From: Symbiodinium natans
Taxonomy: Eukaryota; Sar; Dinophyceae; Suessiales; Symbiodiniaceae
Direction: 5' to 3'
Assembly (NCBI GenBank): GCA_905221605.1
Contig: CAJNDS010000115.1
Location: 160,315 to 224,314 of the forward strand
Length of the DNA stretch: 64,000 nt
Shown here: positions 20,905-30,146 of the stretch, piece after piece
Position numbering within the stretch: the first letter of the stretch is position 1
Layout: every line of letters starts with the position of its first letter
Position numbers and translations under genes: made by a program
The notes under the pieces: model-generated
Told to the model about the DNA's origin: nothing
What the model saw: the letters and a program-made list of their open reading frames with translations, nothing else
The model's database searches: none

Positions 20905-23900
20905 ATGGCTGCCGTGGATACCGGGCCGGACGCCACCATTGATGAGTTCCTTGGTGAGAGCCCCCGTAGAGCCGGCGGCACCCGATCGCAGGATCTCCGA
21001 CCACCTCCAGGACTTGCGATGCCAGGTGAAGTGGTTCCAGCTGATGCCTGGTGGGAGCCCTTTCGGGGGCGAGCTGCTTGCAGCCCAGGGGGTGATGTTC
21101 CGGTGCCGCGCAACGAGCCCGTCGAGACCACCACGGCAGGGGACCTTGGTTGGAATGAGCCCGATCCTTTCCCGCCACTTCGGCAGGACTTTCCTGATAG
21201 GCCGACTTGGCGATGTTTGCAGTGTGACAGCGATGCTTGGGAGGAGCGTGAGCGCGCCCTGTGGGTGTGTTTGAGATGTGGCTCCACCCAGTTCTACGAT
21301 AGCACTACCCCGACCAGGAGAGAAGCTGCGAGAGGAGTGTGGATGTATATGCCACACCGGTTGCAAGACGAACCTTCGGCGACCACGACCTCAGAGTCGA
21401 CAGCTTCTCCGAGTACTGCCCCAAGGCCGTGGTCTCCTACCCCGCCTTCACCTTTGCATCGGCAGCGACGACCTCCTTCAGAGCCTTCGGCCGGTGAGTG
21501 GGACGAGGCTAGAGCTGAGTCTGAGGCACCCACCTACGACGGCTCCATTGACCCGGAGACTCTTCGGCCTTTGCCGCGGCTTTCAAGGCGGCAGAGGCGA
21601 GCGGCAGCTGCGGCGGCGCCTGGCGCACGGCTTCAAGAACCTCGTTCTCCGCAAGTACGGCGTGCTGTGCTACCTGAGCCCCCAGGCGTGCCTCGAGAAG
21701 ACGACCCGAGACGTGACGGATGGCGAGATCAGATGCTACATGACCTCGGCGATCTGCGGCTCCAGCAGAAGCCCTCCAGCGAGTGGAATAGTCGGAAGGG
21801 CCCCGAGAAGGGGATCAAGTTCAGAGGTGGCGCTCCGCCGGCGCCGCCGGCTTGGCATTACAACAAGGACGACCTTCGCGCCTACGATCGGTGGGAACGC
21901 AAAGTTCGAGTGTGGCAGCTTCAGGTCGCGAGCTACCTTCCCGACAATGAGGCGGCGATGGCTTTGTTCGTGAGCCTGAAGGGCGAGGCCGAGGACGAGC
22001 TTGAGACGGCCGACTTGAAGCGTATTAATTCCAAGGATGGCGTCGATTTCATTTTGGACACGTTGCGCAGTGCCCTCAAGACTCGTGCTATCTATCAGAA
22101 ACGCAAATACATCCATGACTTCGAGCACTTATCTCGCTTCAACAACGAGAGCGTCAGGAGCTTCTGCAATCGGTACCACCGAGTTGAACGTGCGCTTCTG
22201 TCGTGCGGAGTTGACATAGCTCCGATGTACGACAGCGAGGCCAGGGGAGCGCGGCTGCTGGAAAGATTGCGCTTGACTAGCGAGCAGCAGCGCATGATAT
22301 TGATCGGGACAAATCAGGCGCTGCACTTCGACGCGGTCAAGGAGGCGGCGCAGCTTCAGTTCCCTGAGCACCGGCCGATTCCCCCGGTGGTTTTCACTCG
22401 TGAGTTCGATGGTGGCAAGCAGGCGCAGCACGAAAGGCTCCAGGACAAGGGCCAGCCAAAAGGGGCCGGCAAGACAAAAGGCAAGCCGAAAGGCAAGGGC
22501 AACAAGGGCTACAGCGCCTACGTTGCCGACCATGCCGAGGAGTTGGGCGGCGAGGACTATGAAAACCTCGATGGCATCCCGGAGGACGGCGAGGAAGTCG
22601 AAGACGATGGCGATGCGAACCCCGTCGACCCCGAGGAAGAGGAGCTCCTTGCCGACGGCGACGAGACCAACGACAACGACGAGATCGCCCAGGCTATCAT
22701 GGAGGCTGCGGGCGTTCTGACTGTAACGGCTCGCCGCTTGCAAGGAGTTCGCCTTGGCAGGAAATTCACAGGTGGCAAGGCGACCATCGAGGAGCGCAAG
22801 AAGCGGTCAAACTGCTCAGCTTGCGGGCGGCAAGGGCACTGGGCGGGCGATGCAGAGTGTCCTGTCAGCAAATCCAGCGTGGGCAAAGGCCCGCCAAAGG
22901 GCGTAGCCAAGGCGGCGCCCAAGGCCGGCAAGCCAGTCAGCGGCAGCTCCAAGGTCATGATTGTGCGTTCCGAGGGCACTCCTTCGACTCACGAGGCCGG
23001 AGCTGAGGACCCAGACCACGAGAAAGAGTATGGCAGCTATTTCACCACTTTTGTTTGTGCAGCTTTGCCGGTGGCACACAACGTGTCCGAGGTCCTTATC
23101 ACCAAGCCGGCCGACTTTGCTGGCTACGCAGTGCTCGACACCGCCTGTCAAAAGACTGTGTGTAGTGGCAGCTGGTTGCAAGGCCAGCAGAAGCTTCTTC
23201 GGCAACACAAGATGATCGTCAAGACTAAGCCTGAGAAGGAAGGGTTCCAGTTTGGGTTTGGTCCCGTGCAGTTCAGCTCTGAGCATGCGTATGTGCCCGT
23301 CTCCCTGGACAATAGCGTGAGCACGTGTTGTTTGTTCGGAACCAGCGTGCTGCACGAGAACTGTGAGATTCCTTTGTTGCTGAGCCTCTCCATGATTGAG
23401 CGCAAGTTGCAGGCGGTTCTTGATTTTCCCAAGGGGTGTGCATATTTTGGAGCATTTGGCATTGAGGTTCCCATTGTTAAGATCAACGGTCACTTGTGCA
23501 TCAGCATTGCCAATTTCCCTGGAGACCGGTCACCTTGGAAAGTGTTGAGCAGAGTTTTGGATCAAGGTGATCCCGACCTCGAACTGGTGAGGCAGCCCCT
23601 CGAGCCCAACACTACGACAGTGCTACATGGAAACGAGCCGGCCTCCGCCTCAATGGCTGATTGCCTGGCGCCACATGGTAACCTTCCTCACGAAGGCCGA
23701 GATGACGCTGGTGAAGTTCATGATGCAGACCGTGAGGCTTGGCTTGGGTTGCGGCCACGCTCGTGGATAGCTCACTGCGATCCGGCGCATCAGGACTTCA
23801 CAACTCGGATCCTGGAACAGATGGTGGCACCGTGCTCCCATCCTACGGCGTCGATGGCAAGGACCGGGAACCAGCACGGAAGTTTTTCCCGGTGCACTCT

Positions 23901-24339
23901 GTGCGGGACGCGGTGGCGATGGGCCCTCGGGGCGTGGGAAGAGCTGCCATCCTCGCGGCAGCTGCCGCTTCCGCAGCCCTCGGCAACTTCCTCGGCGCGA
24001 CCGCTGTGGGCTCTGCAGCTGGCGCCGGACTTCGCGTCTACGACCCGGCGGGTGACTTCGGCGAGGACACGCTACGTCCCTGGAGCCAAGGCCACGCCTC
24101 GAGACACCAGGATTTTCCCCGATGGCGTGAACCCGAGCCAGTCTTCGGCTCCTTCGGAAGACGGGCCGCTTCGCTTGAGCGAGGAGGAGATCGAGAGGAT
24201 GCGTCGAGAGGTGGAGCTTTTCGACAGACAGACCACGGAGAGGGCGCTGGCTTCAGCTCGGGCCAAGGCCGCAGCAGCAGCGCCAAGCCCGGACACCGAC
24301 GAGGAGGACTACGATTGGAGCCTGGTGCTGGACCCTTGA
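20905..24339 (+). CDS. gag-pro: Gag-protease polyprotein of copia element 1, with central zinc-ribbon region
   Basis: 1144 codons from the first ATG (20905) to TGA 24337-24339. Domains in order: an N-terminal zinc ribbon, 'CLQCDSD...CLRCGS' (about 21213-21285); a gag capsid-like helical domain (about 21830-22390), beginning 'WHYNKDDLRAYDRWERKVRVW'; a zinc knuckle, 'CSACGRQGHWAGDAEC' (22813-22860), with spacing C-x2-C-x4-H-x6-C; and an aspartic protease, 'YAVLDTACQKTVC' (Asp at 23137), whose active site is DTA instead of DTG. Next come a second zinc motif, C-x-H-P...GN-x-H...C-x2-C (23833-23904), and a charged helix, 'LSEEEIERMRREVELFDR' (about 24174-24230). Pol overlaps its 3' end in the -1 frame. 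No classic slippery heptamer is evident just before the stop (CTG GAC CCT TGA), so how pol is expressed is unclear. Confidence 0.9.
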   Translation: MAAVDTGPDATIDEFLGESPRRAGGTRSQDLRPPPGLAMPGEVVPADAWWEPFRGRAACSPGGDVPVPRNEPVETTTAGDLGWNEPDPFPPLRQDFPDRPTWRCLQCDSDAWEERERALWVCLRCGSTQFYDSTTPTRREAARGVWMYMPHRLQDEPSATTTSESTASPSTAPRPWSPTPPSPLHRQRRPPSEPSAGEWDEARAESEAPTYDGSIDPETLRPLPRLSRRQRRAAAAAAPGARLQEPRSPQVRRAVLPEPPGVPREDDPRRDGWRDQMLHDLGDLRLQQKPSSEWNSRKGPEKGIKFRGGAPPAPPAWHYNKDDLRAYDRWERKVRVWQLQVASYLPDNEAAMALFVSLKGEAEDELETADLKRINSKDGVDFILDTLRSALKTRAIYQKRKYIHDFEHLSRFNNESVRSFCNRYHRVERALLSCGVDIAPMYDSEARGARLLERLRLTSEQQRMILIGTNQALHFDAVKEAAQLQFPEHRPIPPVVFTREFDGGKQAQHERLQDKGQPKGAGKTKGKPKGKGNKGYSAYVADHAEELGGEDYENLDGIPEDGEEVEDDGDANPVDPEEEELLADGDETNDNDEIAQAIMEAAGVLTVTARRLQGVRLGRKFTGGKATIEERKKRSNCSACGRQGHWAGDAECPVSKSSVGKGPPKGVAKAAPKAGKPVSGSSKVMIVRSEGTPSTHEAGAEDPDHEKEYGSYFTTFVCAALPVAHNVSEVLITKPADFAGYAVLDTACQKTVCSGSWLQGQQKLLRQHKMIVKTKPEKEGFQFGFGPVQFSSEHAYVPVSLDNSVSTCCLFGTSVLHENCEIPLLLSLSMIERKLQAVLDFPKGCAYFGAFGIEVPIVKINGHLCISIANFPGDRSPWKVLSRVLDQGDPDLELVRQPLEPNTTTVLHGNEPASASMADCLAPHGNLPHEGRDDAGEVHDADREAWLGLRPRSWIAHCDPAHQDFTTRILEQMVAPCSHPTASMARTGNQHGSFSRCTLCGTRWRWALGAWEELPSSRQLPLPQPSATSSARPLWALQLAPDFASTTRRVTSARTRYVPGAKATPRDTRIFPDGVNPSQSSAPSEDGPLRLSEEEIERMRREVELFDRQTTERALASARAKAAAAAPSPDTDEEDYDWSLVLDP

Positions 24340-27300
24340 AGAGCGGCACCAAAACATGGATCACTGGCTTTCTGCGGCAGGCCCAGCGGATCTACGAGGA
24401 CGAGATCGACTCCTACGAAGCCCTTCCGGTGTATAAGCAGGTTGCGAACGACTACCGCATCGATGTGATGAACGTTGGGGCGGGCATGGGTCGCTTCACT
24501 GACTTGTGTCCGCAGTTTGGTTTGAGCTTTCTGCAGCCTTCGCTCTCACAGGACTTTGTCGATGACCCCGGCTTCATGGTCAAGGTCATCGAAAAGTTCA
24601 AGCCTCTGTGTGTGATGATGCGACTCCCTGGCCCTGCCTCTGCCGGGCAAATTCAAGAGAGTTTCGTGTCTGAGTGTGCCCGGGCGTTCATGGAACAGGG
24701 CGCTGCAGGGCGTCTTTTCCTTTGTGAAGGTGCCCCTGATGCTCCCGCCTGGCACCTCGAACCGATGATCCAACTGGCTCAGGCGCAAGATGCGAGGCTT
24801 TCCCAATGCGATGCAGCGGCTTATGGTGCTGAGACGGCCAATGGTATGCCCGTCGCGACACAACACCAGTGGCTGACCAACTCCAGCGTGCTCGCCGAGA
24901 CTTTGAACAACAGCCTTGCCGAGCACTGCCGCTACTACTGCGACCCCAACGGTGACACCAACGACGACCTCCACGACAACGTGTTGTTTGCGCTGCTGGA
25001 GGGGATCGTCACCGAGGCCCGACGCAGGTTTCCGAGCCGCTTTGCTAACAAGGGCCACCAGGTGTTTTTCGCAAGACCGAGCCCTAGCTCCGAAGCATGG
25101 AAAACCGTTCTCGATGACATTGAAGCCAGGTTTTCCAACACGCATAAAAGACCCTTCTACTTGACTGCCGGCGACCCTGCGCACCAGGCTGTTTCTGAGC
25201 TTGTGCCCTGGGACTTGACAAGGGTGCAAGCTGTTTGGACACCACAAGCTCGCCGGCTACCACAGGAGTTTCCCTTCACCCACCGCGGCGCTGCGATGAG
25301 GCTCACCACTGGCGACTTTGCTCTTGAAGCTGAAGACCTTGCATCGGTAAGCTTTCCAAAGCAGCGTTTTGTGCAGGCTGTGAGGGTGGCAATCTTCTTC
25401 TACGGCATGCCCAAGAAGCCGCCTGAAGAAGAATACCAAGAGCCCAAAGAGCCACATCCGCCGCCTGAGGCCGAAGTTGAGAACACTGCGGATCGACCCG
25501 AGCGCCGCCTACCTGGGGGATTCATGAGCAGACAGCCGGTGCCGGGCCTTGATACTGAAATTTGGTTTGAAGGCAAGGTTGACAAGAGGTTGCAGGCATC
25601 GTTGGCACGCCTTCATGTCAACATGGGCCATGCGCCCCGGGCCGAATTGGTGCGCATGCTGGCGGCTGCTGGCAACTTGTCTGGAAAGGTGCTCTCTGCT
25701 CTTGACAACCTCCGTTGTGGAAGCTGCCTTCGAACCCGACTTCCACTACGACCACCGCCTGCTAGCCTGCCTGGCAACTTTAGCGGTTTCTTCGGTGAGG
25801 TGTTGCAAGCGGACCTCGTGTACTTGCGGGTGATCAACGGAGGCAATTTTCCTGTGTTGGGAATCACCTGCGAGGCCACATCCTACCATGCGGCCAAGGT
25901 CGTCGAGAACAGAACCCCGGCGAATGTGCTGGCAACGATTCAGGAGTTGTGGTACAGACCTCTAGGTTTGCCTTTGAAGTTTCGTTGCGATCCTGGCGGT
26001 GAGTTCGGTGGCGAGGTGATCCAGTTCCATATGCGCCACGGCATCATTCATGATGTCATCCCCGCCGAGGCGCACCGCCGGCTGGGCAAAATTGAGCGGC
26101 GAAACGCGCTGCTTCGCTCGATTGTCGAGCGCTTGGTGGATGAGAAGGGCGTAGCAACCAAGGCGGAGCTTGATCAGTGCCTCATCGCGGCCACGTTCAC
26201 GATGAACTCGTGCACCTTCTCCCACGGCAGGTCTCCCTACCAGGCCGTGTTTGGGAGAGTTCCGCGACCTTTGGGAGATTTGCTGAGTGATCCTCTGAGC
26301 CTAGTCATCTCCCCCGAACAGCAAGTACTACGACCTGAGGTACTGCGAGCAGATGCTTTGAAGGCTCTGGCCGAGCACAGCGCCAACAGCAGCATCAAAA
26401 GGGCTCTCTTGAGAAAGACGCATCATCAAGTTGACTTGCAACAGCTACAACCAGGACAGCCCATCGCATTTTGGCGGTGGAGCGGCAGATCGCGCCAACA
26501 CAAGAAAGGAGCCTGGTCTTTAGCCCGGTTCATCAGCGTCGACCCTGACAACAAGTCCGTGTGGGTCCAGGTGAACACAACCACTGTCAAGGTGGCAGGC
26601 AACCAGATCCGATCTGCCTGCGGTTGGGAAGAGTGGACTCCTTCCCGAGAAGATGTGGCCATCTTGAAGGACGCCGAGCGCAATCTACGTGATGACCTTT
26701 GGCAAGACGGCAGAGAGGAGCCTCCAGGAGACTCAGAAGCTGCCAAGGCTGAGGACACAAAGGCGCCGGTTCCTCGACCTCTTCTCTTTGACAAGGACTA
26801 CTGGCGGTACACGAATGAGTCCGCCATCCGTGTGCATGTCGAGCCGCGGCACGACCTCTTTGTGCCGGGCCCGAATGTTTGCGAGTTCGACTTGAACAAC
26901 CTTGAGAACCAGCGTGTGACGAGAATGGCTGGACTTTCTGAGCCACTTCCGGTCGATGACTGGAGGGATCCTTCGTGTGATCAGACGTGGGAGGAACCTT
27001 GGACCGGAACAACAACCTTCAAGTGGCGTCCTGCTGCTCGAGACTCTCCTGGAGAACCTGTGCCGCAGCCACTTCCCCTACCGCTTCGGCTACCTACGTC
27101 TTCTACGCGGACGGCAACCCCTCACAGAAGAAGTGGGCAAGAACGCCAGCAAGTTCAGACGAACGTCCAGCAGGAGCAAGTTCAGACAAACGTTCAGCAG
27201 GAACAAGTTCAAACAAACGTCCAGCAGGGGGTCTTCAACCAGTATGTCGACAACAGACGTTTGACCATGACGGTGCCCACGACACCGGTACCACCGACGC

Positions 27301-29828
27301 CCAGGAACCGCAGCGGAAGGTCCCGAACACCAAGTCGAAGGGCTAGGTCTACTACACGTTCTCCTGTTGGCGTGGGTCCACAACGTGAAGCACTACAACC
27401 GGAGTCTTCAACTTCCGTGTTGCCTCAAGAAGCAGCGCCTCTTCTGACTCAAGATGAGCTGCCGTTCAGCCCAGGTGTTCCAGAGACGCCGCCGTTCAGT
27501 GCTGCTGCGCCGGGCACTCCTGACTACAACCACCTGCCGTCTGAACAGCAACGCGAGCTACCCGAGTTACAGACTGGCGCTGCGGCTTTACCTGGTGGAT
27601 CCTACGACAACACGCACAACGAGCACAACGAAGCTTCGGCATACGAGGGTCCAGTCGGACCTGTGGAGATTGGCAACTTCGACGCCAACCAGTTTTCTTC
27701 GGCAGCCCCTGCCTCCACTTCTTCTTCTGTGTCGGAGCGTCCTTCGCGCGACACCGCAGCAGTGCAAGGCGGCGAACCACAAGCAAGGCAAGACGCAGCG
27801 CTACCACAAGCACCTCTTCTACCCCAAAAGCGGCCGGCAGATGCGCTCTACACGACAGGCGCCTACAAGTTCTTCTTTGACGACTTCGGCGAGGGCACTC
27901 TTGAGGATGAGCCTTTGGACGATTGCCTCCCGGCACCCTTCAAGCGCGACGGCTTCTACAACGCCTACCTCGCAAGTGCCGACCGCAAGCGGGAGGTGAA
28001 GGTCGCTAACATCGAGGCAGAACCTCAACGTCCAGACGAGAGCTCCGACGACGAGCACCTGACTGCCTCCAACGACCGCGTGCACTCGCGCCAAGAACTC
28101 AAGCAACTCGACAGAGAGATCCCCTGGAGGGAGATCATGAAGCTTCCGCGCCAGGCCATCGAAAAGTACATGGATGCTGTGAGGGCCGAGGAGGAGAACT
28201 GGATGCGCTGGGGCGGAGTTCGTCCACTGCTTCCAGACGAAGCAAGACGTGTGCTTCGTGACAAACTCCTGGCTCGTCGAATTCTTCGAAGCCGAGCAGC
28301 GTACCGTGACAAGAATCGCGGCCTTGGAGAGATCAAGGCAAAATGTCGGGTGGTGCTGATTGGGTGTCAGGATCCCGACATTTTCTCCTTGACCCGAGAC
28401 AGCCCGACTCCTTCGAGGTTGTCCGAGGCTTTGGTCCTCTTGGTGGCTACTGCTGGAGCCAACGGCGAGTTCAACAACGAGAAGGCCCGTTGGTTTCTTT
28501 GGGTCTCAGATGCAAAATCGGCCTTCCTCCAAGGAGAAAGGAACACCGAGGAGCGAGCAGGCCCTCTGTACATGTACCCTCCTCGTGACGAACTCATGAT
28601 CGAGACTGGCGCTTTTTCCTCAGAGCTCTATGAGGTTCTGGGCAACTGCTTCGGCCTTCCAGACGCGCCTCGTGTCTGGTATCAGAAGGTGCACAAGAAG
28701 TTGGTCGAGAAGGGCTTCAAGCAGCATTGCTTCGACAAGTGTTTGTATTACTACACGGACACTACCGGCCGACTGAGGGCCCTGATGATCGTGCACGTGG
28801 ATGACTTTTTGTGCACATACCACCAGGACTTTGACTCGGACATTCTCCGGGACATGTTTGTCTGGGGTTCGGTCACAATCGTCGAGCTCGACTCCCGTGG
28901 CACGTACCGGGGCAAAGAGATCCGGAAGGTGGTCAAGGAAGACAAGTTCGTCTTCATGGTGACACAGACGGCCTTCATCGACGGCCTCACCTCCGGCTCG
29001 GTGCCTCGCGGCAGGGCTAAGACTGACGGAAGGCTGACGGTCAACGAGTGGAAGGAGTTCCGGAGTCTAGCAGGCTCCATACAATGGCTTGCCTCCCAGA
29101 CTCGACCAGAGGTTGCGGCCGTCGTCAGCCTCTCCAATCGCGGAGGTGAGACCTCTGTCACCGACCTGAAGCGCTTGTACGAGACCGTAAACTACCTCAA
29201 GGAGACGAAGGGCCAAGGCTTGACTTATCAAGCCATTCCTGTAAGTCCTGCATCGATGGTGGTGACGTTTGCAGATTCTTCTTGGGCAAACGCGAGTCTC
29301 AAAAGCCAGTATGGCTTACTGGTCATGCTGTGCCCACCACAGGCTTCTGAGCAGACGGTCAAGGCTACGCTTTTGGACTGGAAGAGTGCGAGAAGCACTC
29401 GAGTCTGTCGCTCTACCCTAGCGGCCGAAGCATCGGCAGCAGACGAAGGCGCGGACCGCGCGGCTTTTGCAAACATGTGTTTGTCTGAGCTGCTTTACAA
29501 CGAGCCCGCTTTCAAAGTTGGCTGCAAGCTGAACGGACGACATGTTACCGATGCCAAGAGCCTCTACGACTGCGTCGTGGCAGAGAATCCGAATGTCTCT
29601 GACAAGAGATCCCTCGTCAATATCCGCTCCATCCAGCAGACGGTTTCGCCGAAAGAGATGCATTGGGTGCCGACTCGTCTGATGTGGGCGGACGGTCTGA
29701 CCAAGCTTGACAGTAGTTTGCTGCTACGTTTTGCCGAGTGGCTACGCGATCCCTACGTACAGCTAAGGGATGCCGGTGAGCCAACAAAGAATACTACGAG
29801 TGTGAAGAAGCACCTTTCGAACACGTGA
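23739..29828 (+). CDS. pol: Pol polyprotein of copia element 1 (MTase-like, integrase, RT, RNase H)
   Basis: Open in the -1 frame relative to gag from about 23739. Real coding content probably starts near 24330, where the gag frame stops. Domains: a roughly 320-residue region resembling a degenerate cytosine-methyltransferase fold (about 24456-25420); integrase zinc domain, 'LHVNMGH...CGSC' (25609-25730); integrase core with 'QADLVYL', 'RCDPGGEFGGE' and 'GKIERRNALL' supplying D, D and E (about 25800-26250); an S/T/P/Q-rich linker with a VQTNVQQEQ repeat; reverse transcriptase with 'VSDAKSAFLQGE' and 'VHVDDFLC' (about 28300-28980, catalytic DD at 28800-28805); and RNase H with 'FADSSWAN', 'TLAAEASAADEG', 'TDAKSLYD' and 'WADGLTKL' (about 29265-29710). 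The stop at 29826-29828 lies inside the 3' LTR, so the last nine residues are LTR-encoded. No stop or frameshift interrupts the catalytic domains. Confidence 0.92.
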   Translation: MAWVAATLVDSSLRSGASGLHNSDPGTDGGTVLPSYGVDGKDREPARKFFPVHSVRDAVAMGPRGVGRAAILAAAAASAALGNFLGATAVGSAAGAGLRVYDPAGDFGEDTLRPWSQGHASRHQDFPRWREPEPVFGSFGRRAASLERGGDREDASRGGAFRQTDHGEGAGFSSGQGRSSSAKPGHRRGGLRLEPGAGPLKSGTKTWITGFLRQAQRIYEDEIDSYEALPVYKQVANDYRIDVMNVGAGMGRFTDLCPQFGLSFLQPSLSQDFVDDPGFMVKVIEKFKPLCVMMRLPGPASAGQIQESFVSECARAFMEQGAAGRLFLCEGAPDAPAWHLEPMIQLAQAQDARLSQCDAAAYGAETANGMPVATQHQWLTNSSVLAETLNNSLAEHCRYYCDPNGDTNDDLHDNVLFALLEGIVTEARRRFPSRFANKGHQVFFARPSPSSEAWKTVLDDIEARFSNTHKRPFYLTAGDPAHQAVSELVPWDLTRVQAVWTPQARRLPQEFPFTHRGAAMRLTTGDFALEAEDLASVSFPKQRFVQAVRVAIFFYGMPKKPPEEEYQEPKEPHPPPEAEVENTADRPERRLPGGFMSRQPVPGLDTEIWFEGKVDKRLQASLARLHVNMGHAPRAELVRMLAAAGNLSGKVLSALDNLRCGSCLRTRLPLRPPPASLPGNFSGFFGEVLQADLVYLRVINGGNFPVLGITCEATSYHAAKVVENRTPANVLATIQELWYRPLGLPLKFRCDPGGEFGGEVIQFHMRHGIIHDVIPAEAHRRLGKIERRNALLRSIVERLVDEKGVATKAELDQCLIAATFTMNSCTFSHGRSPYQAVFGRVPRPLGDLLSDPLSLVISPEQQVLRPEVLRADALKALAEHSANSSIKRALLRKTHHQVDLQQLQPGQPIAFWRWSGRSRQHKKGAWSLARFISVDPDNKSVWVQVNTTTVKVAGNQIRSACGWEEWTPSREDVAILKDAERNLRDDLWQDGREEPPGDSEAAKAEDTKAPVPRPLLFDKDYWRYTNESAIRVHVEPRHDLFVPGPNVCEFDLNNLENQRVTRMAGLSEPLPVDDWRDPSCDQTWEEPWTGTTTFKWRPAARDSPGEPVPQPLPLPLRLPTSSTRTATPHRRSGQERQQVQTNVQQEQVQTNVQQEQVQTNVQQGVFNQYVDNRRLTMTVPTTPVPPTPRNRSGRSRTPSRRARSTTRSPVGVGPQREALQPESSTSVLPQEAAPLLTQDELPFSPGVPETPPFSAAAPGTPDYNHLPSEQQRELPELQTGAAALPGGSYDNTHNEHNEASAYEGPVGPVEIGNFDANQFSSAAPASTSSSVSERPSRDTAAVQGGEPQARQDAALPQAPLLPQKRPADALYTTGAYKFFFDDFGEGTLEDEPLDDCLPAPFKRDGFYNAYLASADRKREVKVANIEAEPQRPDESSDDEHLTASNDRVHSRQELKQLDREIPWREIMKLPRQAIEKYMDAVRAEEENWMRWGGVRPLLPDEARRVLRDKLLARRILRSRAAYRDKNRGLGEIKAKCRVVLIGCQDPDIFSLTRDSPTPSRLSEALVLLVATAGANGEFNNEKARWFLWVSDAKSAFLQGERNTEERAGPLYMYPPRDELMIETGAFSSELYEVLGNCFGLPDAPRVWYQKVHKKLVEKGFKQHCFDKCLYYYTDTTGRLRALMIVHVDDFLCTYHQDFDSDILRDMFVWGSVTIVELDSRGTYRGKEIRKVVKEDKFVFMVTQTAFIDGLTSGSVPRGRAKTDGRLTVNEWKEFRSLAGSIQWLASQTRPEVAAVVSLSNRGGETSVTDLKRLYETVNYLKETKGQGLTYQAIPVSPASMVVTFADSSWANASLKSQYGLLVMLCPPQASEQTVKATLLDWKSARSTRVCRSTLAAEASAADEGADRAAFANMCLSELLYNEPAFKVGCKLNGRHVTDAKSLYDCVVAENPNVSDKRSLVNIRSIQQTVSPKEMHWVPTRLMWADGLTKLDSSLLLRFAEWLRDPYVQLRDAGEPTKNTTSVKKHLSNT
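27150..27227 (+). repeat. 27-bp in-frame tandem repeat in pol (VQTNVQQEQ x3)
   Basis: Three copies of a 27-bp unit encoding VQTNVQQEQ (last copy partial) in the linker between integrase and reverse transcriptase. Synonymous differences between copies (ACG/ACA, GTC/GTT, CAG/CAA) show that the peptide, or at least the frame, has been kept after duplication. The function is unknown; glutamine-rich repeats may self-associate. Confidence 0.9.
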
Positions 29829-29951
29829 CTTTATCTGTCGCGGATCTTTGGCTCACCAGTCGTACGCTGAGCTGTTAGCTTTCGCTGTGAAAATGGGCGC
29901 CCTCTTTTGATGCATTGATTGCAGCAGTTCGTGAAGCAAGAGCTTCTGTCA
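29801..29951 (+). repeat. 3' LTR of copia element 1
   Basis: 151 bp, one base different from the 5' LTR. The pol frame ends inside it at 29828. A clear polypurine tract is not visible just upstream (CAACAAAGAATACTACGAG). Near-identity with the 5' LTR suggests a recent insertion. Confidence 0.95.
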
Positions 29952-30000
29952 GATAAATAAATCAAGCCCTGCTGTTCCGAGGTGTGTCGTATAAGTTTGC

Positions 30001-30146
30001 GACTATAGGGGTCTATAGGTTTGTGGGTATAGGGTCTATCTGGAGGGAGTAGACACCTATGGAACGATGGGATGCTGCATTGGGGGGGGGGGGGGGGTGG
30101 TATAGGTGGGGATAGGGTCTATGTATAGGGCCTAATAGGGGTGTAT
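30001..30146. repeat. TATAGGG-rich short repeat with poly-G run
   Basis: Just after element 1, about 145 bases contain many variants of TATAGGG(T)CTAT, with a poly-G run at about 30085-30101. It resembles a degenerate 6-8 bp minisatellite and is one base away from the telomere unit TTTAGGG, so it could be a diverged continuation of subtelomeric repeat on the far side of the insertion. That link is a guess. Confidence 0.65.

Larger units (their letters stand above)
20723..29951 (+). mobile_element. Ty1/copia LTR retrotransposon, element 1 (full length)
   Basis: Bounded by 151-bp direct LTRs (20723-20873 and 29801-29951) that start TG and end CA and differ at one base by eye. Inside, in order: primer-binding site, gag with zinc knuckle, aspartic protease, zinc-ribbon and charged helix, a methyltransferase-like domain, integrase, reverse transcriptase and RNase H. 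Integrase before reverse transcriptase is diagnostic of Ty1/copia. The insertion is in the outer edge of the telomere-like array. A possible 5-bp target duplication TAAAT lies at 20718-20722 and 29954-29958, with two extra bases (GA) between the 3' LTR and its copy. Both main frames are open and the catalytic residues look intact, so the element may be active or recently active. Confidence 0.95.
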
